Below are positions 1 to 9,538 of a stretch of 64,000 bases of DNA, piece by piece (within the stretch, counting starts at the first letter, position 1; each line of letters begins with the position of its first letter). The stretch covers positions 62,001 to 126,000 of the forward strand of contig JARWZO010000024.1 in the NCBI GenBank assembly GCA_029866325.1, written 5' to 3'. The notes under the pieces were generated by a model. That model saw only the letters and a program-made list of their open reading frames with translations, was not told where the DNA came from and searched no databases. The position numbers and the translations under genes are program-made. This DNA is from Fluviicola sp. Its GTDB lineage: Bacteria; Bacteroidota; Bacteroidia; Flavobacteriales_D; Crocinitomicaceae.

Positions 1-695
1 GTTACGGCCAATTTTCCGCTTTTTAATTCTCCGTAATTGGTTTCGATCAACACTTCATTTTCACCCGGTTGAATGGTTTTTACTTCTACACCAAATAGGC
101 AAATAATACCTGCTTTTGCTAGTAGTAGATTACTTGCAGCCAGTAATTTTCCGGTATGAATTTCGCCTTCCAGTTTGTTGTGAAACCCTCCGTTGATTCC
201 ATTAAAACCTGCTTTTTCGGCAATAGTTGTATCGTAAGAAAAACAGGAAGAAAAACCGGTTATTCGCTCAATTTCCGCGTTGAAATACTGCATTTGGTCA
301 CTCAATTCAGGAACCGTTTTCGTTTCATCCGAGGCGATCAGATCCCAGGAACCTTTTAATTGTAGGTCGATTACACTATCTGGAAAACGTTCATGTAATC
401 GCTGTAAACCCCTCCAACGCATTTCTACAGTGTTCCAAACGGAGGTTTCATCCATCTTTTTCAAATCGTCGGCCAACTCGGTAACACTTCCGAAACAGGC
501 AAAACCCGCATTTTTGGTACTTGCTCCGGTGGAAACGTAACCGCGCTCAAGGATAACAATCTTGGCATTCGGATAGATTTCTCTTAAATGAAGTGCTGTG
601 GCAATGCCAACAATTCCGCCACCTACTATTGCGTAGTCAATTCCTTCGGTAAGCGCTGTTTTTTCCCAATAACTCAGTTCGTCAAATTGTAGCAT
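1..695 (-). CDS. FAD-dependent oxidoreductase, DAO family (partial; 3' end outside window)
   Basis: The minus strand is open from an ATG at 693-695 to the window edge, about 231 residues. Near residues 21-29 lies a dinucleotide-binding glycine motif (YAIVGGGIVGIATA), followed by an acidic residue at the end of the second strand (VILERG). The segment STGASTKNAGFACFG resembles the FAD-contact region of the D-amino-acid oxidase/glycine oxidase (DAO) family. Such enzymes oxidise amines or amino acids with FAD in the cytoplasm; the substrate cannot be named from this part. It is transcribed away from the giant repeat-protein gene, with 104 bases between the two starts. The missing C-terminal half prevents a finer assignment. 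Confidence 0.85.
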   Translation of the reverse strand, partial: MLQFDELSYWEKTALTEGIDYAIVGGGIVGIATALHLREIYPNAKIVILERGYVSTGASTKNAGFACFGSVTELADDLKKMDETSVWNTVEMRWRGLQRLHERFPDSVIDLQLKGSWDLIASDETKTVPELSDQMQYFNAEIERITGFSSCFSYDTTIAEKAGFNGINGGFHNKLEGEIHTGKLLAASNLLLAKAGIICLFGVEVKTIQPGENEVLIETNYGELKSGKLAV

Positions 696-799
696 AAACG
701 GGCTATAAGTGATTTTTTTTCGTGATATTTGTATATTATTTTGTTAAAATTAAACCAAATCGGTAACCGGTTGTACAGAAGTTCGTTTAAAATAGTATT

Positions 800-3700
800 A
801 TGAGATTTTTACTTATTTCCACATTCGTTTTTCTCTTTATGAATACTGGAGTTTTTGCTCAGGCAAAAGTACCATATACCATTTTTGTGAAAAATAAAAT
901 TACCGGAAAAAAAGAATCGGGCGTAACGGTTACGGTTTATGAAGGTAGTAGCACGGTATCGACAAATGTTTCTGATGGCTCGGGAACGGTTAAGCTGACG
1001 CTTGATGGCGGTAAAAAATACAAGATTGAGTTCACGAAAGCGGGTAAAGTAACACGCTTTGTGTCTGTTGACTTGAAAAATGTAACCGATGAATTGCTGC
1101 AGGGAAGTTCTGTTCCTCGTGGAGAGTTGGAGATGTCGCTGTTTGACCAAGCTCCGAATATTGATTATAGCTATGTAACTTCGAACCCGGCAACGGAATA
1201 TTATTATGATCCGAATGAAAATGCGGATTTGGTGTATGACAAGGTTTTGGGTGAAAAAATGATCAAAAAGGTTAATAAGTTGCTCGAAGATGCCGAGGCA
1301 GCCAAAGGTCAAAACGATGCCGAATACAACAACCTGATCAAACAAGCTGATGGACAGTTCACCGGAAAGAAATACGAGGAAGCACTTGCTTCGTATGAAC
1401 AAGCATTGACGCTCAAACCGACTGAAAAATATCCTTCTGATAAAATCAACGAGATTGATGGTATTTTGAAAGCAGCGAAAGCCAGCGCACAACAAAATCA
1501 GCAGGCAGAACAGGAATACCAAAGTTTGATCACAGCGGCCGACAACTTGTTCAATCAAAAGAAATTTGACGAAGCCAAAGCCCGTTATCAGGAAGCTTTA
1601 ACCAAAAAACAGGAACAACACCCGAAAGACCAGATCATTAAATGTGATTCGGAAATTGCCCGTTTGAAAAAAGAAGCTGAAAACACGCAGAAATATACCG
1701 ATGCGATCAAAGCCGGTGATAGTTTCTTCACTCAAAAAAGTTTCCAGGCTGCAAAAGACAAATACAAAGAGGCACTTAAATGGAAGGCTGAAGATCCTTA
1801 TGCCACCGGTAAATTGGCCGAGATCGACGGAAAGTTGAACGCACAGAAAGCTGAGCAGGAAACCAAGAAAAAATACGATGATGCCAATGCTGCCGGAGAT
1901 GCATTGTTTGCTCAGGAGAAGTGGTCAGAAGCAAAAGTTAAGTACAATGAGGCGTTAGCGATCATTCCTTCTTCAACCTATACGCAAAGCAAAATCAAAG
2001 AAGTAGACGCGAAATTGGCAGAAATTGAAAAAGAAAAAGCCAAACAAGATCAGATCGCTAAGTTGTTGACAGAAGGAAACACCGCGTTTACCGCTTCCCA
2101 ATGGGTTCCGTCTAAAACAAAATACCAAGAAGTATTGAAATTGGATCTGGCAAATGCTACGGCAACTGCCCGTATTACAGAAATCGATGCGCAAATTGCC
2201 GATGAAAAAGCCAATGCTGAACGAACGGCTAAAATCAAACAATTGGTATTGGAAGGCGATGGTTTGGTGAAACAAACAAAATTAGCTGAAGGAAAAGCGA
2301 AATATGTGGAAGCATTGGCCTTAAAAGCAGATCCTGCGGTTCAGGCTAAAATTGATGCGGTAGATGCACAATTGTTGGCTGCCGGTAAAAAAGCCGAGCA
2401 AAAACAACAGTTTGACAAAGCAATGGCCGATGGAGAAGCGTTGTTTGCAACTGCCAAGTATGAAGAAGCGAAAGTGAAGTTTCAGGAAGCGCAAACCATC
2501 GATCCGGCACAAACTACACCAAAACCACGCATTGCAGAAGCTGACAAAAAAATTACTGAACTCGCATCAAATGCTCAAAAAGCAGAGAAATACTTGGCCG
2601 CTATGCAGGCTGGTAATAATGCTTTGACCGGTGGACAATTGGCGGAAGCAAAAGCGAAATTCACCGAAGCTGTCGGATTGGACGGAACCAAACAAGAAGC
2701 AAAAGATAAATTGGCAGAAGTCAATAAATTGATTACGGATCAAGCTGCAGCAGAAGCCAATAAAGTAAAGTATACTGCTGCGGTAAAAGCAGGAGAAGAT
2801 TTGTTAGCTGCCAATAAATTACCGGAAGCGAAAGCGAAGTTTACGGAAGCAAAAACGTTGGATCCTTCACAAGCTTACCCGCAACAGAAATTAACCGAAA
2901 TAGAAGGCTTACAGGCTGGCGCTGAAAAACAAAAACAAGTAACCGCGTTCATCAAAGAAGGTGATGGAGCATTGGCGAAGAAAGACGTGGCTACTGCGCG
3001 TGCTAAGTATGAGCAAGCATTGGCGCTCGATCCGGGGAATGCAATTGCTTCTACTAAAATGCAGGAAGTTGCAACGCTTGAAAATGCATTGGCAGGCGAA
3101 GCACAGAAAGAAGCAAACTTCAAGAAGTTGAAAGAGGATGCTGTTGCGCTTTACAGTCAGGCAAAGTACCAAGAGGCGAAACAAAAAATGTTGGAAGCCA
3201 AAACAATCAAATCAGATGCGCAAGTTGAGCAAGTGATCAAAGATTGTGACGCTAAAATTGCGGAATTGGGTAAAGCTGCGGAAGCAGAACAACAATACAA
3301 CGCGTTGGTTTCAGAAGCTCAAGGGTTGGAAAACGGCAAACAATACGATCAAGCCATTGCCAAGTACAACGAAGCATTGAAAATTAAAAACGAGCAATTG
3401 CCGAAAGACCGAATTGCGGCCATTACCGAGATCAAGAAAAATTCAGCCAACGCGGCGAAGTACGAAGCCGCTGTTGCTGCCGGAAATGAATTGCTTGCTG
3501 CGAATAAACTCACCGAGGCAAAAGCCAAGTTTCAGGAAGCACAAACCCTTGATCCGAATCAATTGTTGCCAAAACAAAAGATCGAGGAGATTGAGAATCG
3601 TTTGGCGAACCTTGATAAACAAAAACAAGTAGACACGTTCATTAAAGACGGCGATGCGGCGTTGGCGAAAAAAGATCTAGCATTAGCACGCGGTAAATAC

Positions 3701-6700
3701 CAACAAGCATTAACACTTGATCCCGGAAATACGATTGCAGCAGCCAAAATGCAGGAAGTGGCAAAATTGGAAAACGATCTGGCCGGTGAAGCGCAAAAAG
3801 AAGAACGTTTCAAAGAGTTGAAAGAACAGGCTGTTGCATTGATGGCGCAAACAAAATATGCCGAAGCGAAGCAAAAATTATCAGAGACCAAAGCCATTAA
3901 GCAAGATGCTGGAGTTGATTTGTTGATCAAGGAATGCGACGCAAAAATTGCCGAGTTGAATCAAGGTGCAGAAAAAGACAAACAATACGCGGCATTGGTA
4001 AACGAAGCGCAAGGTTTGGAAAACAGCAAACAATACGATCAGGCTATAGCCAAGTACAACGACGCATTAAAAATCAAAAACGAGCAATTGCCGAAAGATC
4101 GCATTGCGGCCATCAATCAATTGAAATCAGCGAATGTCAATCAGGCTAAGATCGATGCTGATTACGCAGCGGCAATGAAAAAAGGGAATGATTTGTTTGC
4201 CGCCAAAAGTTATACGGATGCTATAAAAGCCTATAATGAAGCTTTGGCCATTAAGCCGAGTGAAAAAGAGCCTGTTGATAAAGCTGCAGAAGCAGAAAGA
4301 TTAGCTGGTATGGGGGATGAATTTGAAACACAATACCAAAAAGTATTGACGGTTGGTCAGAAATACATCGACGAGAAAAACTATCCGAAAGCACAAGAAA
4401 TGTACACACGCGCACTTGGCTTGAAGAAAAACGATCCGTTCCCGCAGCAAAAGTTAGATGAAATCGCAACCTTGATTAAGGCTGAAGAAGATTTGAAAAA
4501 GAAACAAACGGCCTACAATACGAAGGTCACAGAGGCAGAATCAGCTGCTAAAGCGGGTAATATTCAAAACGCAATTACCTTGTTTGAGCAAGCCAAAACC
4601 ATCAAACCTGATGAAACGCTTCCGGATAACCGAATTGCCGAATTGCGTGCTCTGGCCGAAGGAAACAATGCCGCTCAACAAGCCTTGCAAGCTAAGTATC
4701 AGGAATTCATGACAGCCGGAGAAACAGCTGAAACAGGCAAAGATTATACAACTGCTTTAGCTCGTTATAAAGACGCTTTAGCCGTAAAAGCAAAAGACAA
4801 AGCTGCACAGGATAAAATTGCCGAAATGCAGCAGGTGTTGGATAACGAAGCGAAGTTGGATGCCAAAAAAGCGGAGATTCAAAAGCTTATTGCAAAAGCA
4901 GATTCTAAATTTGACGGAGAACGCTGGTTTGAAGCAAAAGCCATTTATGAAAGTGTCCTTGCAATCGATGGAACAAATAACCATTCGAGAGAACGAATCA
5001 AGATTTGCGATCAAAAGGAAAAAGAAATTTCGTTGAAAGAAGTAGAACGAGAGTATCAGAAAATTTTGACAGCAGCGGATAAAAATTTCGACAAGAAAGA
5101 TTACGATCAGGCGAAAAATTTATATAACCGGGCTATTTCTTTCCGTGCAAATGATCCTTACCCGAAACAGCGTTTGGCTGAAATCGATGGGATATTAAAT
5201 CCGAAGGTAATTGCCAACAAAGTGCCTGAGTCTTTGAAAGCGTTAGGTCATGAAACGGATAATTCAATTATTGAAGGTAATGCTGCATTAGAGCAGGCAG
5301 AGGTTAGACGTAAAGGCTTGCGTAATCGAAAATTCAGAAAAGGTGTTGAACGAGCGGAGGATAAGAGTGATTCATTGATGACTGCTCAAAAGCTAACGAC
5401 TGCTGAAAACACCCTTGCGTTGGAAATCATCACGAAGGAAAATAACGAAGCCAATGTCATTGCAGATGAAAACCGCCAGGAAAACATCGGTTCTTTGAAA
5501 GAAATCGACCAAACAAACAAAGAAGCTGATTTGGAAAATGGCACGTATGAAATTGCTGAAAATCTGGATGCTAAAAATCAGATTGATATTGCCAATCAGA
5601 TTCAACAGGAGCAAAACGGTATTTTGGACGGTTATGCAGCCAATAATGACGAATTACTAAAAGCTTCCAAAAAAGAGCTTGAAAACGGTGTTGGAAACGA
5701 CAATGCGGCAACCTATGAAATGCGTTTGGCCAATGAAAGTGAGTACATGAAAGTGCAACTGGAATTGGAAGCAGATGGGATTGACGATTTTGGAGATCGA
5801 GTAGCAACTGAGCACATTGTTCGCGACGCAAGTAATTCGGTTGTGGAAGTAACACAAGACAATCAGATTCGCACAAACGAAACGCTTGAAGCTGTGAAAG
5901 AAGAGGTGGATAACACTGCCGTCACGGTTGCCGAAAAAAGTTACGAAGAAACCAAACAGTCTCCGGTAAATAAAGAGGAATTGATCAAAATTGAAAAAAT
6001 CAAAACTGAATTGACGACCCAAGATGATCAAAATCACTTGGAAAACACATTGGCTTACCAAGGTTATACTGAAGGTATCGACAAACGCATTGAGGAATCT
6101 GTTGATGAACGCGACGAAGCACGCAAAGTAAACGTTGATGTGATGGAGGTTTCTGTGGTTTCAAAAGAAGAAGTTGATCGTGGAAATTACAATGAGTTGT
6201 TCGTGAAAACACTCAATACAAAAGGGGCAATTACCAACGAAACCATTAAACAAGATCAATATGCGGAAATGCCACAAACGGCAAGTAATGAGAATATTGA
6301 GAAAATCAAGAAAATCAATGATGATAAAACAGAAGGTGATCGAGTAACAATTGCTAATCAGGTAGAGAAACATCAAGGAACACAAGAATCATTGAATCAG
6401 ACAACTCAAACCGTTCAGGAAAACTCAACTGCTAACCAAGAGCAATCAAGAGATAATCAGCAAGCGTTGAAAGTGGCAGAAGGTGAATTGGGGCAAACAG
6501 AATTGTCGCAAAACAACAAACAGGAATCGAAAACACAATCGGCTAAACAATTGTTGGCTGCAATCGAGAAAAAAGAAATTGTTTACAACAACGATGTTGC
6601 CAACGATTTAGGTAAACTGTATCCTGAAGGTGTTTCGCAAGAGCAATTTGAACAATTCGATGAAGAAGGATTACTTACAGCCGTTGTAACACGAAGAGTG

Positions 6701-6841
6701 GTTATTAAAAACGGTCATGGTGATATCTATGTTCGCAACCAGAAATTGAGCGGTTTAACTTTTACCAAAAATGGTGAACCAACTACCGAATATGTGTGGC
6801 AACGTGAAACACAAGATGCGACATTGCAACGCAATTATTAA
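800..6841 (+). CDS. Giant secreted TPR-like repeat protein (2013 aa), function unknown
   Basis: A Sec signal peptide (MRFLLISTFVFLFMNTGVFA, cleavage before Q) is followed at about residues 24-100 by a small beta domain like PEGA/Cna-B or carboxypeptidase-regulatory folds. From about residue 170 to 1470 I count 22 consecutive helical units of 57-60 residues with the pattern A..AG..LF....Y.EAK.KY.EAL..KP...P..KI.EID, which is TPR-like helix pairs plus a charged linker helix. Residues about 1480-1930 are Asn/Gln/Glu-rich, low in complexity and probably coiled. The last 80 residues form a compact tail (VTRRVVIKNGHGDIYVRNQK, then an EYVWQRET motif). Its likely location is the periplasm or outer-membrane face, as an elongated scaffold; that is inference. 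It stands alone and is closed by its own terminator. I do not recognise a characterised homologue. Confidence 0.9.
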   Translation: MRFLLISTFVFLFMNTGVFAQAKVPYTIFVKNKITGKKESGVTVTVYEGSSTVSTNVSDGSGTVKLTLDGGKKYKIEFTKAGKVTRFVSVDLKNVTDELLQGSSVPRGELEMSLFDQAPNIDYSYVTSNPATEYYYDPNENADLVYDKVLGEKMIKKVNKLLEDAEAAKGQNDAEYNNLIKQADGQFTGKKYEEALASYEQALTLKPTEKYPSDKINEIDGILKAAKASAQQNQQAEQEYQSLITAADNLFNQKKFDEAKARYQEALTKKQEQHPKDQIIKCDSEIARLKKEAENTQKYTDAIKAGDSFFTQKSFQAAKDKYKEALKWKAEDPYATGKLAEIDGKLNAQKAEQETKKKYDDANAAGDALFAQEKWSEAKVKYNEALAIIPSSTYTQSKIKEVDAKLAEIEKEKAKQDQIAKLLTEGNTAFTASQWVPSKTKYQEVLKLDLANATATARITEIDAQIADEKANAERTAKIKQLVLEGDGLVKQTKLAEGKAKYVEALALKADPAVQAKIDAVDAQLLAAGKKAEQKQQFDKAMADGEALFATAKYEEAKVKFQEAQTIDPAQTTPKPRIAEADKKITELASNAQKAEKYLAAMQAGNNALTGGQLAEAKAKFTEAVGLDGTKQEAKDKLAEVNKLITDQAAAEANKVKYTAAVKAGEDLLAANKLPEAKAKFTEAKTLDPSQAYPQQKLTEIEGLQAGAEKQKQVTAFIKEGDGALAKKDVATARAKYEQALALDPGNAIASTKMQEVATLENALAGEAQKEANFKKLKEDAVALYSQAKYQEAKQKMLEAKTIKSDAQVEQVIKDCDAKIAELGKAAEAEQQYNALVSEAQGLENGKQYDQAIAKYNEALKIKNEQLPKDRIAAITEIKKNSANAAKYEAAVAAGNELLAANKLTEAKAKFQEAQTLDPNQLLPKQKIEEIENRLANLDKQKQVDTFIKDGDAALAKKDLALARGKYQQALTLDPGNTIAAAKMQEVAKLENDLAGEAQKEERFKELKEQAVALMAQTKYAEAKQKLSETKAIKQDAGVDLLIKECDAKIAELNQGAEKDKQYAALVNEAQGLENSKQYDQAIAKYNDALKIKNEQLPKDRIAAINQLKSANVNQAKIDADYAAAMKKGNDLFAAKSYTDAIKAYNEALAIKPSEKEPVDKAAEAERLAGMGDEFETQYQKVLTVGQKYIDEKNYPKAQEMYTRALGLKKNDPFPQQKLDEIATLIKAEEDLKKKQTAYNTKVTEAESAAKAGNIQNAITLFEQAKTIKPDETLPDNRIAELRALAEGNNAAQQALQAKYQEFMTAGETAETGKDYTTALARYKDALAVKAKDKAAQDKIAEMQQVLDNEAKLDAKKAEIQKLIAKADSKFDGERWFEAKAIYESVLAIDGTNNHSRERIKICDQKEKEISLKEVEREYQKILTAADKNFDKKDYDQAKNLYNRAISFRANDPYPKQRLAEIDGILNPKVIANKVPESLKALGHETDNSIIEGNAALEQAEVRRKGLRNRKFRKGVERAEDKSDSLMTAQKLTTAENTLALEIITKENNEANVIADENRQENIGSLKEIDQTNKEADLENGTYEIAENLDAKNQIDIANQIQQEQNGILDGYAANNDELLKASKKELENGVGNDNAATYEMRLANESEYMKVQLELEADGIDDFGDRVATEHIVRDASNSVVEVTQDNQIRTNETLEAVKEEVDNTAVTVAEKSYEETKQSPVNKEELIKIEKIKTELTTQDDQNHLENTLAYQGYTEGIDKRIEESVDERDEARKVNVDVMEVSVVSKEEVDRGNYNELFVKTLNTKGAITNETIKQDQYAEMPQTASNENIEKIKKINDDKTEGDRVTIANQVEKHQGTQESLNQTTQTVQENSTANQEQSRDNQQALKVAEGELGQTELSQNNKQESKTQSAKQLLAAIEKKEIVYNNDVANDLGKLYPEGVSQEQFEQFDEEGLLTAVVTRRVVIKNGHGDIYVRNQKLSGLTFTKNGEPTTEYVWQRETQDATLQRNY
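2770..4149 (+). repeat. Tandem 690-bp internal duplication inside the giant repeat gene
   Basis: Two adjacent blocks of exactly 690 bases (about 2770-3459 and 3460-4149) each encode the same four consecutive repeat units. Matching landmarks are 690 apart: the segment encoding KNEQLPKDRIAAI begins at about 3388 in copy one and 4078 in copy two, and KY(T/E)AAV begins at 2770 and 3460. The copies keep the same order of four distinguishable unit types, so a four-unit block was duplicated in frame. The protein grew by 230 residues without a change of phase. Confidence 0.85.
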
Positions 6842-6869
6842 AAGAGTAAATACCAATTAAAGATAGAGT

Positions 6870-6902
6870 GTGGGTAACTATTTGTTGCCCACCTTTTTTT
6901 TT
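6870..6902 (+). terminator. Rho-independent terminator after the giant repeat gene
   Basis: A 9-bp stem (6870-6878 with 6884-6892, one G-T pair) and a five-base loop are followed directly by C and a run of T. It lies 28 bases after the stop codon at 6841 and separates that gene from mpl. Confidence 0.85.
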
Positions 6903-6961
6903 GACTGCCATATCTTAAATTCGTGCTGACAATTTCGTTCAAAGAAGGTAAAGACAATTCC

Positions 6962-8317
6962 ATGAATGTTCATTTTATAGCAATCGGCGGCAGCGCCATG
7001 CACAATTTAGCAATAGCGCTTTCACGCAAAGGAGCAACAGTAACAGGGTCGGATGACGAGATCTTTGAACCATCGAGAACTCGTCTGGAGAAACAAGGTA
7101 TTCTTCCCCGAACAATCGGCTGGTTTCCTGAAAAAATCACTTCCTCAATCAACGCCGTGATTCTTGGAATGCACGCCCGTGAAGATAATCCTGAATTGCT
7201 GAAAGCCAAAGAGCTTAATATTCCGATCTATTCTTACCCCGAATATTTATTTGAACAAAGCAAAACGAAACACCGTATTGTGATTGGTGGAAGTCATGGT
7301 AAAACGACCATTACATCGATGCTTTTACATGTTGTTAATCGTTTGGGAATTGAGGCTGATTATATGGTAGGAGCTCAACTCGAAGGATATGATTGCATGG
7401 TAAAACTTACCGACGACGCGTCGTTTATGATCTTGGAAGGCGACGAATATTTGAGCTCTCCGATTGATCGCCGACCAAAGTTTCATTTATATCAACCCGA
7501 TACGGCCATTATTAGCGGGATTGCCTGGGATCACATCAATGTGTTTCCGACGTGGGAAAATTACATTGAACAGTTCCGTATTTTTTGCTCTAAAATTACT
7601 CCAAACGGTGTGTTGATTTACAATACCGAAGACGAAACGGTAAAGCAACTCAGCGAAGAGCAAGCAGGTCGTTTAACCTTGAAACCTTATCAAACACCTA
7701 ACTATCGGGTTTCTGATAAAGGAACTGTTCTTTCTTTCAGTGGAAACGATTACAACTTACAACTTTTCGGAGCGCACAACTTGCAAAACCTGATGGGAGC
7801 AATGTTATTGGGTGAATCGATGGGTATTTCCAATCATGATTTTTTGACGGCTATCGAAACGTTTACCGGAGCAGGAAAACGCTTACAAAAGGTAGTTGAA
7901 ACAGCCTCCTTTACTATGTTTAAAGATTTTGCGCATTCACCATCAAAACTGAAAGCCACCACCAAAGCCGTAAAAGAACAATATGCTGATCGAAAAGTGG
8001 TTGCCTGTATGGAATTACATACGTTTTCATCACTCAAAAAAGAGTTTTTACCGCATTACGAAAACACGATGAATGCTGCGGATAAGGCGTTAGTGTATTT
8101 TAGTGAGGAAGTCGTAAAACACAAAAAGCTGGAACCAATTACCAAAGAACAGGTGCAGGCTGCTTTTGGCGGAAATGTAACGGTTGTGAATGATACAGCG
8201 GAAGTTTTGGCGTTTATTCGTGCGGAAAATTGGGATGACGCTGTGTTGCTGATGATGTCGTCAGGGAATTTTGACGGGATTGATTATGATCAATTGGGGG
8301 AGGAATTGACGGCTTAA
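6962..8317 (+). CDS. mpl: UDP-N-acetylmuramate:L-alanyl-gamma-D-glutamyl-meso-diaminopimelate ligase
   Basis: The 451-residue enzyme joins the recycled murein tripeptide to UDP-MurNAc in the cytoplasm and so feeds peptidoglycan recycling. The N-terminus MNVHFIAIGGSAMHNLAIAL is the classical Mpl start with its Rossmann glycines. The Mur-ligase ATP loop GSHGKTT is at residues 110-116, and ILEGDEY supplies the metal/ATP-site acids. An in-frame GTG at 6923 would add 13 residues, but the family alignment and a possible -7 element (TAAATTCG) overlapping that GTG favour the ATG at 6962. meso-DAP-type murein is consistent with dapF at 44853. Length is normal for the family. Confidence 0.93.
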   Translation: MNVHFIAIGGSAMHNLAIALSRKGATVTGSDDEIFEPSRTRLEKQGILPRTIGWFPEKITSSINAVILGMHAREDNPELLKAKELNIPIYSYPEYLFEQSKTKHRIVIGGSHGKTTITSMLLHVVNRLGIEADYMVGAQLEGYDCMVKLTDDASFMILEGDEYLSSPIDRRPKFHLYQPDTAIISGIAWDHINVFPTWENYIEQFRIFCSKITPNGVLIYNTEDETVKQLSEEQAGRLTLKPYQTPNYRVSDKGTVLSFSGNDYNLQLFGAHNLQNLMGAMLLGESMGISNHDFLTAIETFTGAGKRLQKVVETASFTMFKDFAHSPSKLKATTKAVKEQYADRKVVACMELHTFSSLKKEFLPHYENTMNAADKALVYFSEEVVKHKKLEPITKEQVQAAFGGNVTVVNDTAEVLAFIRAENWDDAVLLMMSSGNFDGIDYDQLGEELTA

Positions 8318-8473
8318 AAGCGGTTTTTTACAAATTATATTGTCAGTCTAATTGGGACGCAATAGGGTAGTATTAAAATCGTTATCAGAACGATTACCAC
8401 GGAGGGTTAAGATAGTTAATGACATTGCCCTGCGGGATTGGTTTTGTTATTGAAGTGGATGTAGAATGTTGGA

Positions 8474-9538
8474 TTAAAACTTCTTGTTTCGTGTATCTAT
8501 CCAACGCAATTCCGACCTGTGCTTTGATCTTTTCGGAAAAGTATACCGAATACAAACGCCCTTATTCGTTGTAGCATAAAGGTGTCTTTTTTCAAGCAGC
8601 AACGCACAGTAGTTTCCTGTATCAAATAAAGTCCATGTTTTTCCGCCATCACTGCTGTAATCAATACCGGTTGTGCCACAGCTGAACAGTTCATTTTTTT
8701 TTCCAGTCACGCACGACCTATAGCCATTTGGTGAAATGGTAGATCTCAACCACGTTTTTCCGCCGTCTTCAGTGTAAACACACGTTCCGGAGCTGTCTTT
8801 CGGTTGCAGGTAATTTCCGCCTACAATTACCCCGTGGTTTTCATCAGTGAAACAAACCGAAAAAGGACCCGCGCCTTCGCCCTTCACCATGGGTAAATCA
8901 CGTACAAAATAAGTAGTAGAATCGGTTAAATCGAAGCGATGAAACCGCGCGGATTCCTTCCCGCCTGATACGAATACGTAATCGCTTTTTCCGACCAACT
9001 GGGCAGTAGTTCCACTTGCAGCATAACAAGCTTCTTCGGGTTGGTTTTTGATTGTTGGAATTTGCGGACTTAATTCATAAGCCATTTGTAGTTCCAAAGG
9101 TCTCGCTTTCAAGAAGAAATGATCGTTTACCGGATCTCCTAAAATCAGTAGGAATTTTTTGTAAACAACTATATCATCAAAGAAAACGCCTTCTTCTTGA
9201 ATAGATGGTACGAAACACGACATAGTATTTTTGACAATAATTCCGTTTTGACCGGAAACCATTCCAGAAATATTATTAGATCCTACAGTAATCAAATCCC
9301 GAAATTCCCCGTTCGGATCTCGAGGTTGAACAGTGCTTACATAATTGTTTTTTTCATTGTATCGAATGATTCCACTTTTTGATGTTCCGAAAATCAATTG
9401 GTCCTTTTTAAACCGCATAATCGCCCGCGAATAAGAACTATCGGGAGCAAAACGCAATGTGTCTTTTTGTCCTGAAAATTGTCCGAAAGCAGCAAAACTA
9501 CTTAACAGAAGAACGAAAATACTGATTGAATTTCTCAC
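8474..9538 (-). CDS. Secreted Asp-box (BNR/YCF48-like) beta-propeller protein
   Basis: 354 residues with a signal peptide (MRNSISIFVLLLSSFAAFG, then Q). At least two Asp-box motifs are visible near the C-terminus (TEDGGKTWLRS and SSDGGKTWTLFDTG), as found in sialidase-type and YCF48/photosystem-assembly-type beta-propellers. Asp-boxes are structural, so no enzymatic activity follows. The start lies inside the end of the acyltransferase gene (41-base overlap), which makes it the last gene of the rarA run. It probably acts in the periplasm or at the cell surface. I cannot name a specific function. Confidence 0.75.
   Translation of the reverse strand: MRNSISIFVLLLSSFAAFGQFSGQKDTLRFAPDSSYSRAIMRFKKDQLIFGTSKSGIIRYNEKNNYVSTVQPRDPNGEFRDLITVGSNNISGMVSGQNGIIVKNTMSCFVPSIQEEGVFFDDIVVYKKFLLILGDPVNDHFFLKARPLELQMAYELSPQIPTIKNQPEEACYAASGTTAQLVGKSDYVFVSGGKESARFHRFDLTDSTTYFVRDLPMVKGEGAGPFSVCFTDENHGVIVGGNYLQPKDSSGTCVYTEDGGKTWLRSTISPNGYRSCVTGKKNELFSCGTTGIDYSSDGGKTWTLFDTGNYCALLLEKRHLYATTNKGVCIRYTFPKRSKHRSELRWIDTRNKKF

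Noticed and set aside
809-1558. A 249-codon open frame on the minus strand
   Set aside because: It is antisense to the first repeats of the giant gene. Repetitive Lys/Glu/Ala codons keep the opposite strand open.
5657-6061. A 134-codon minus-strand frame in the tail region of the giant gene
   Set aside because: Low-complexity Phe/His/Arg-rich translation, mirror of the Asn/Gln/Glu-rich coding strand; no partner or promoter.
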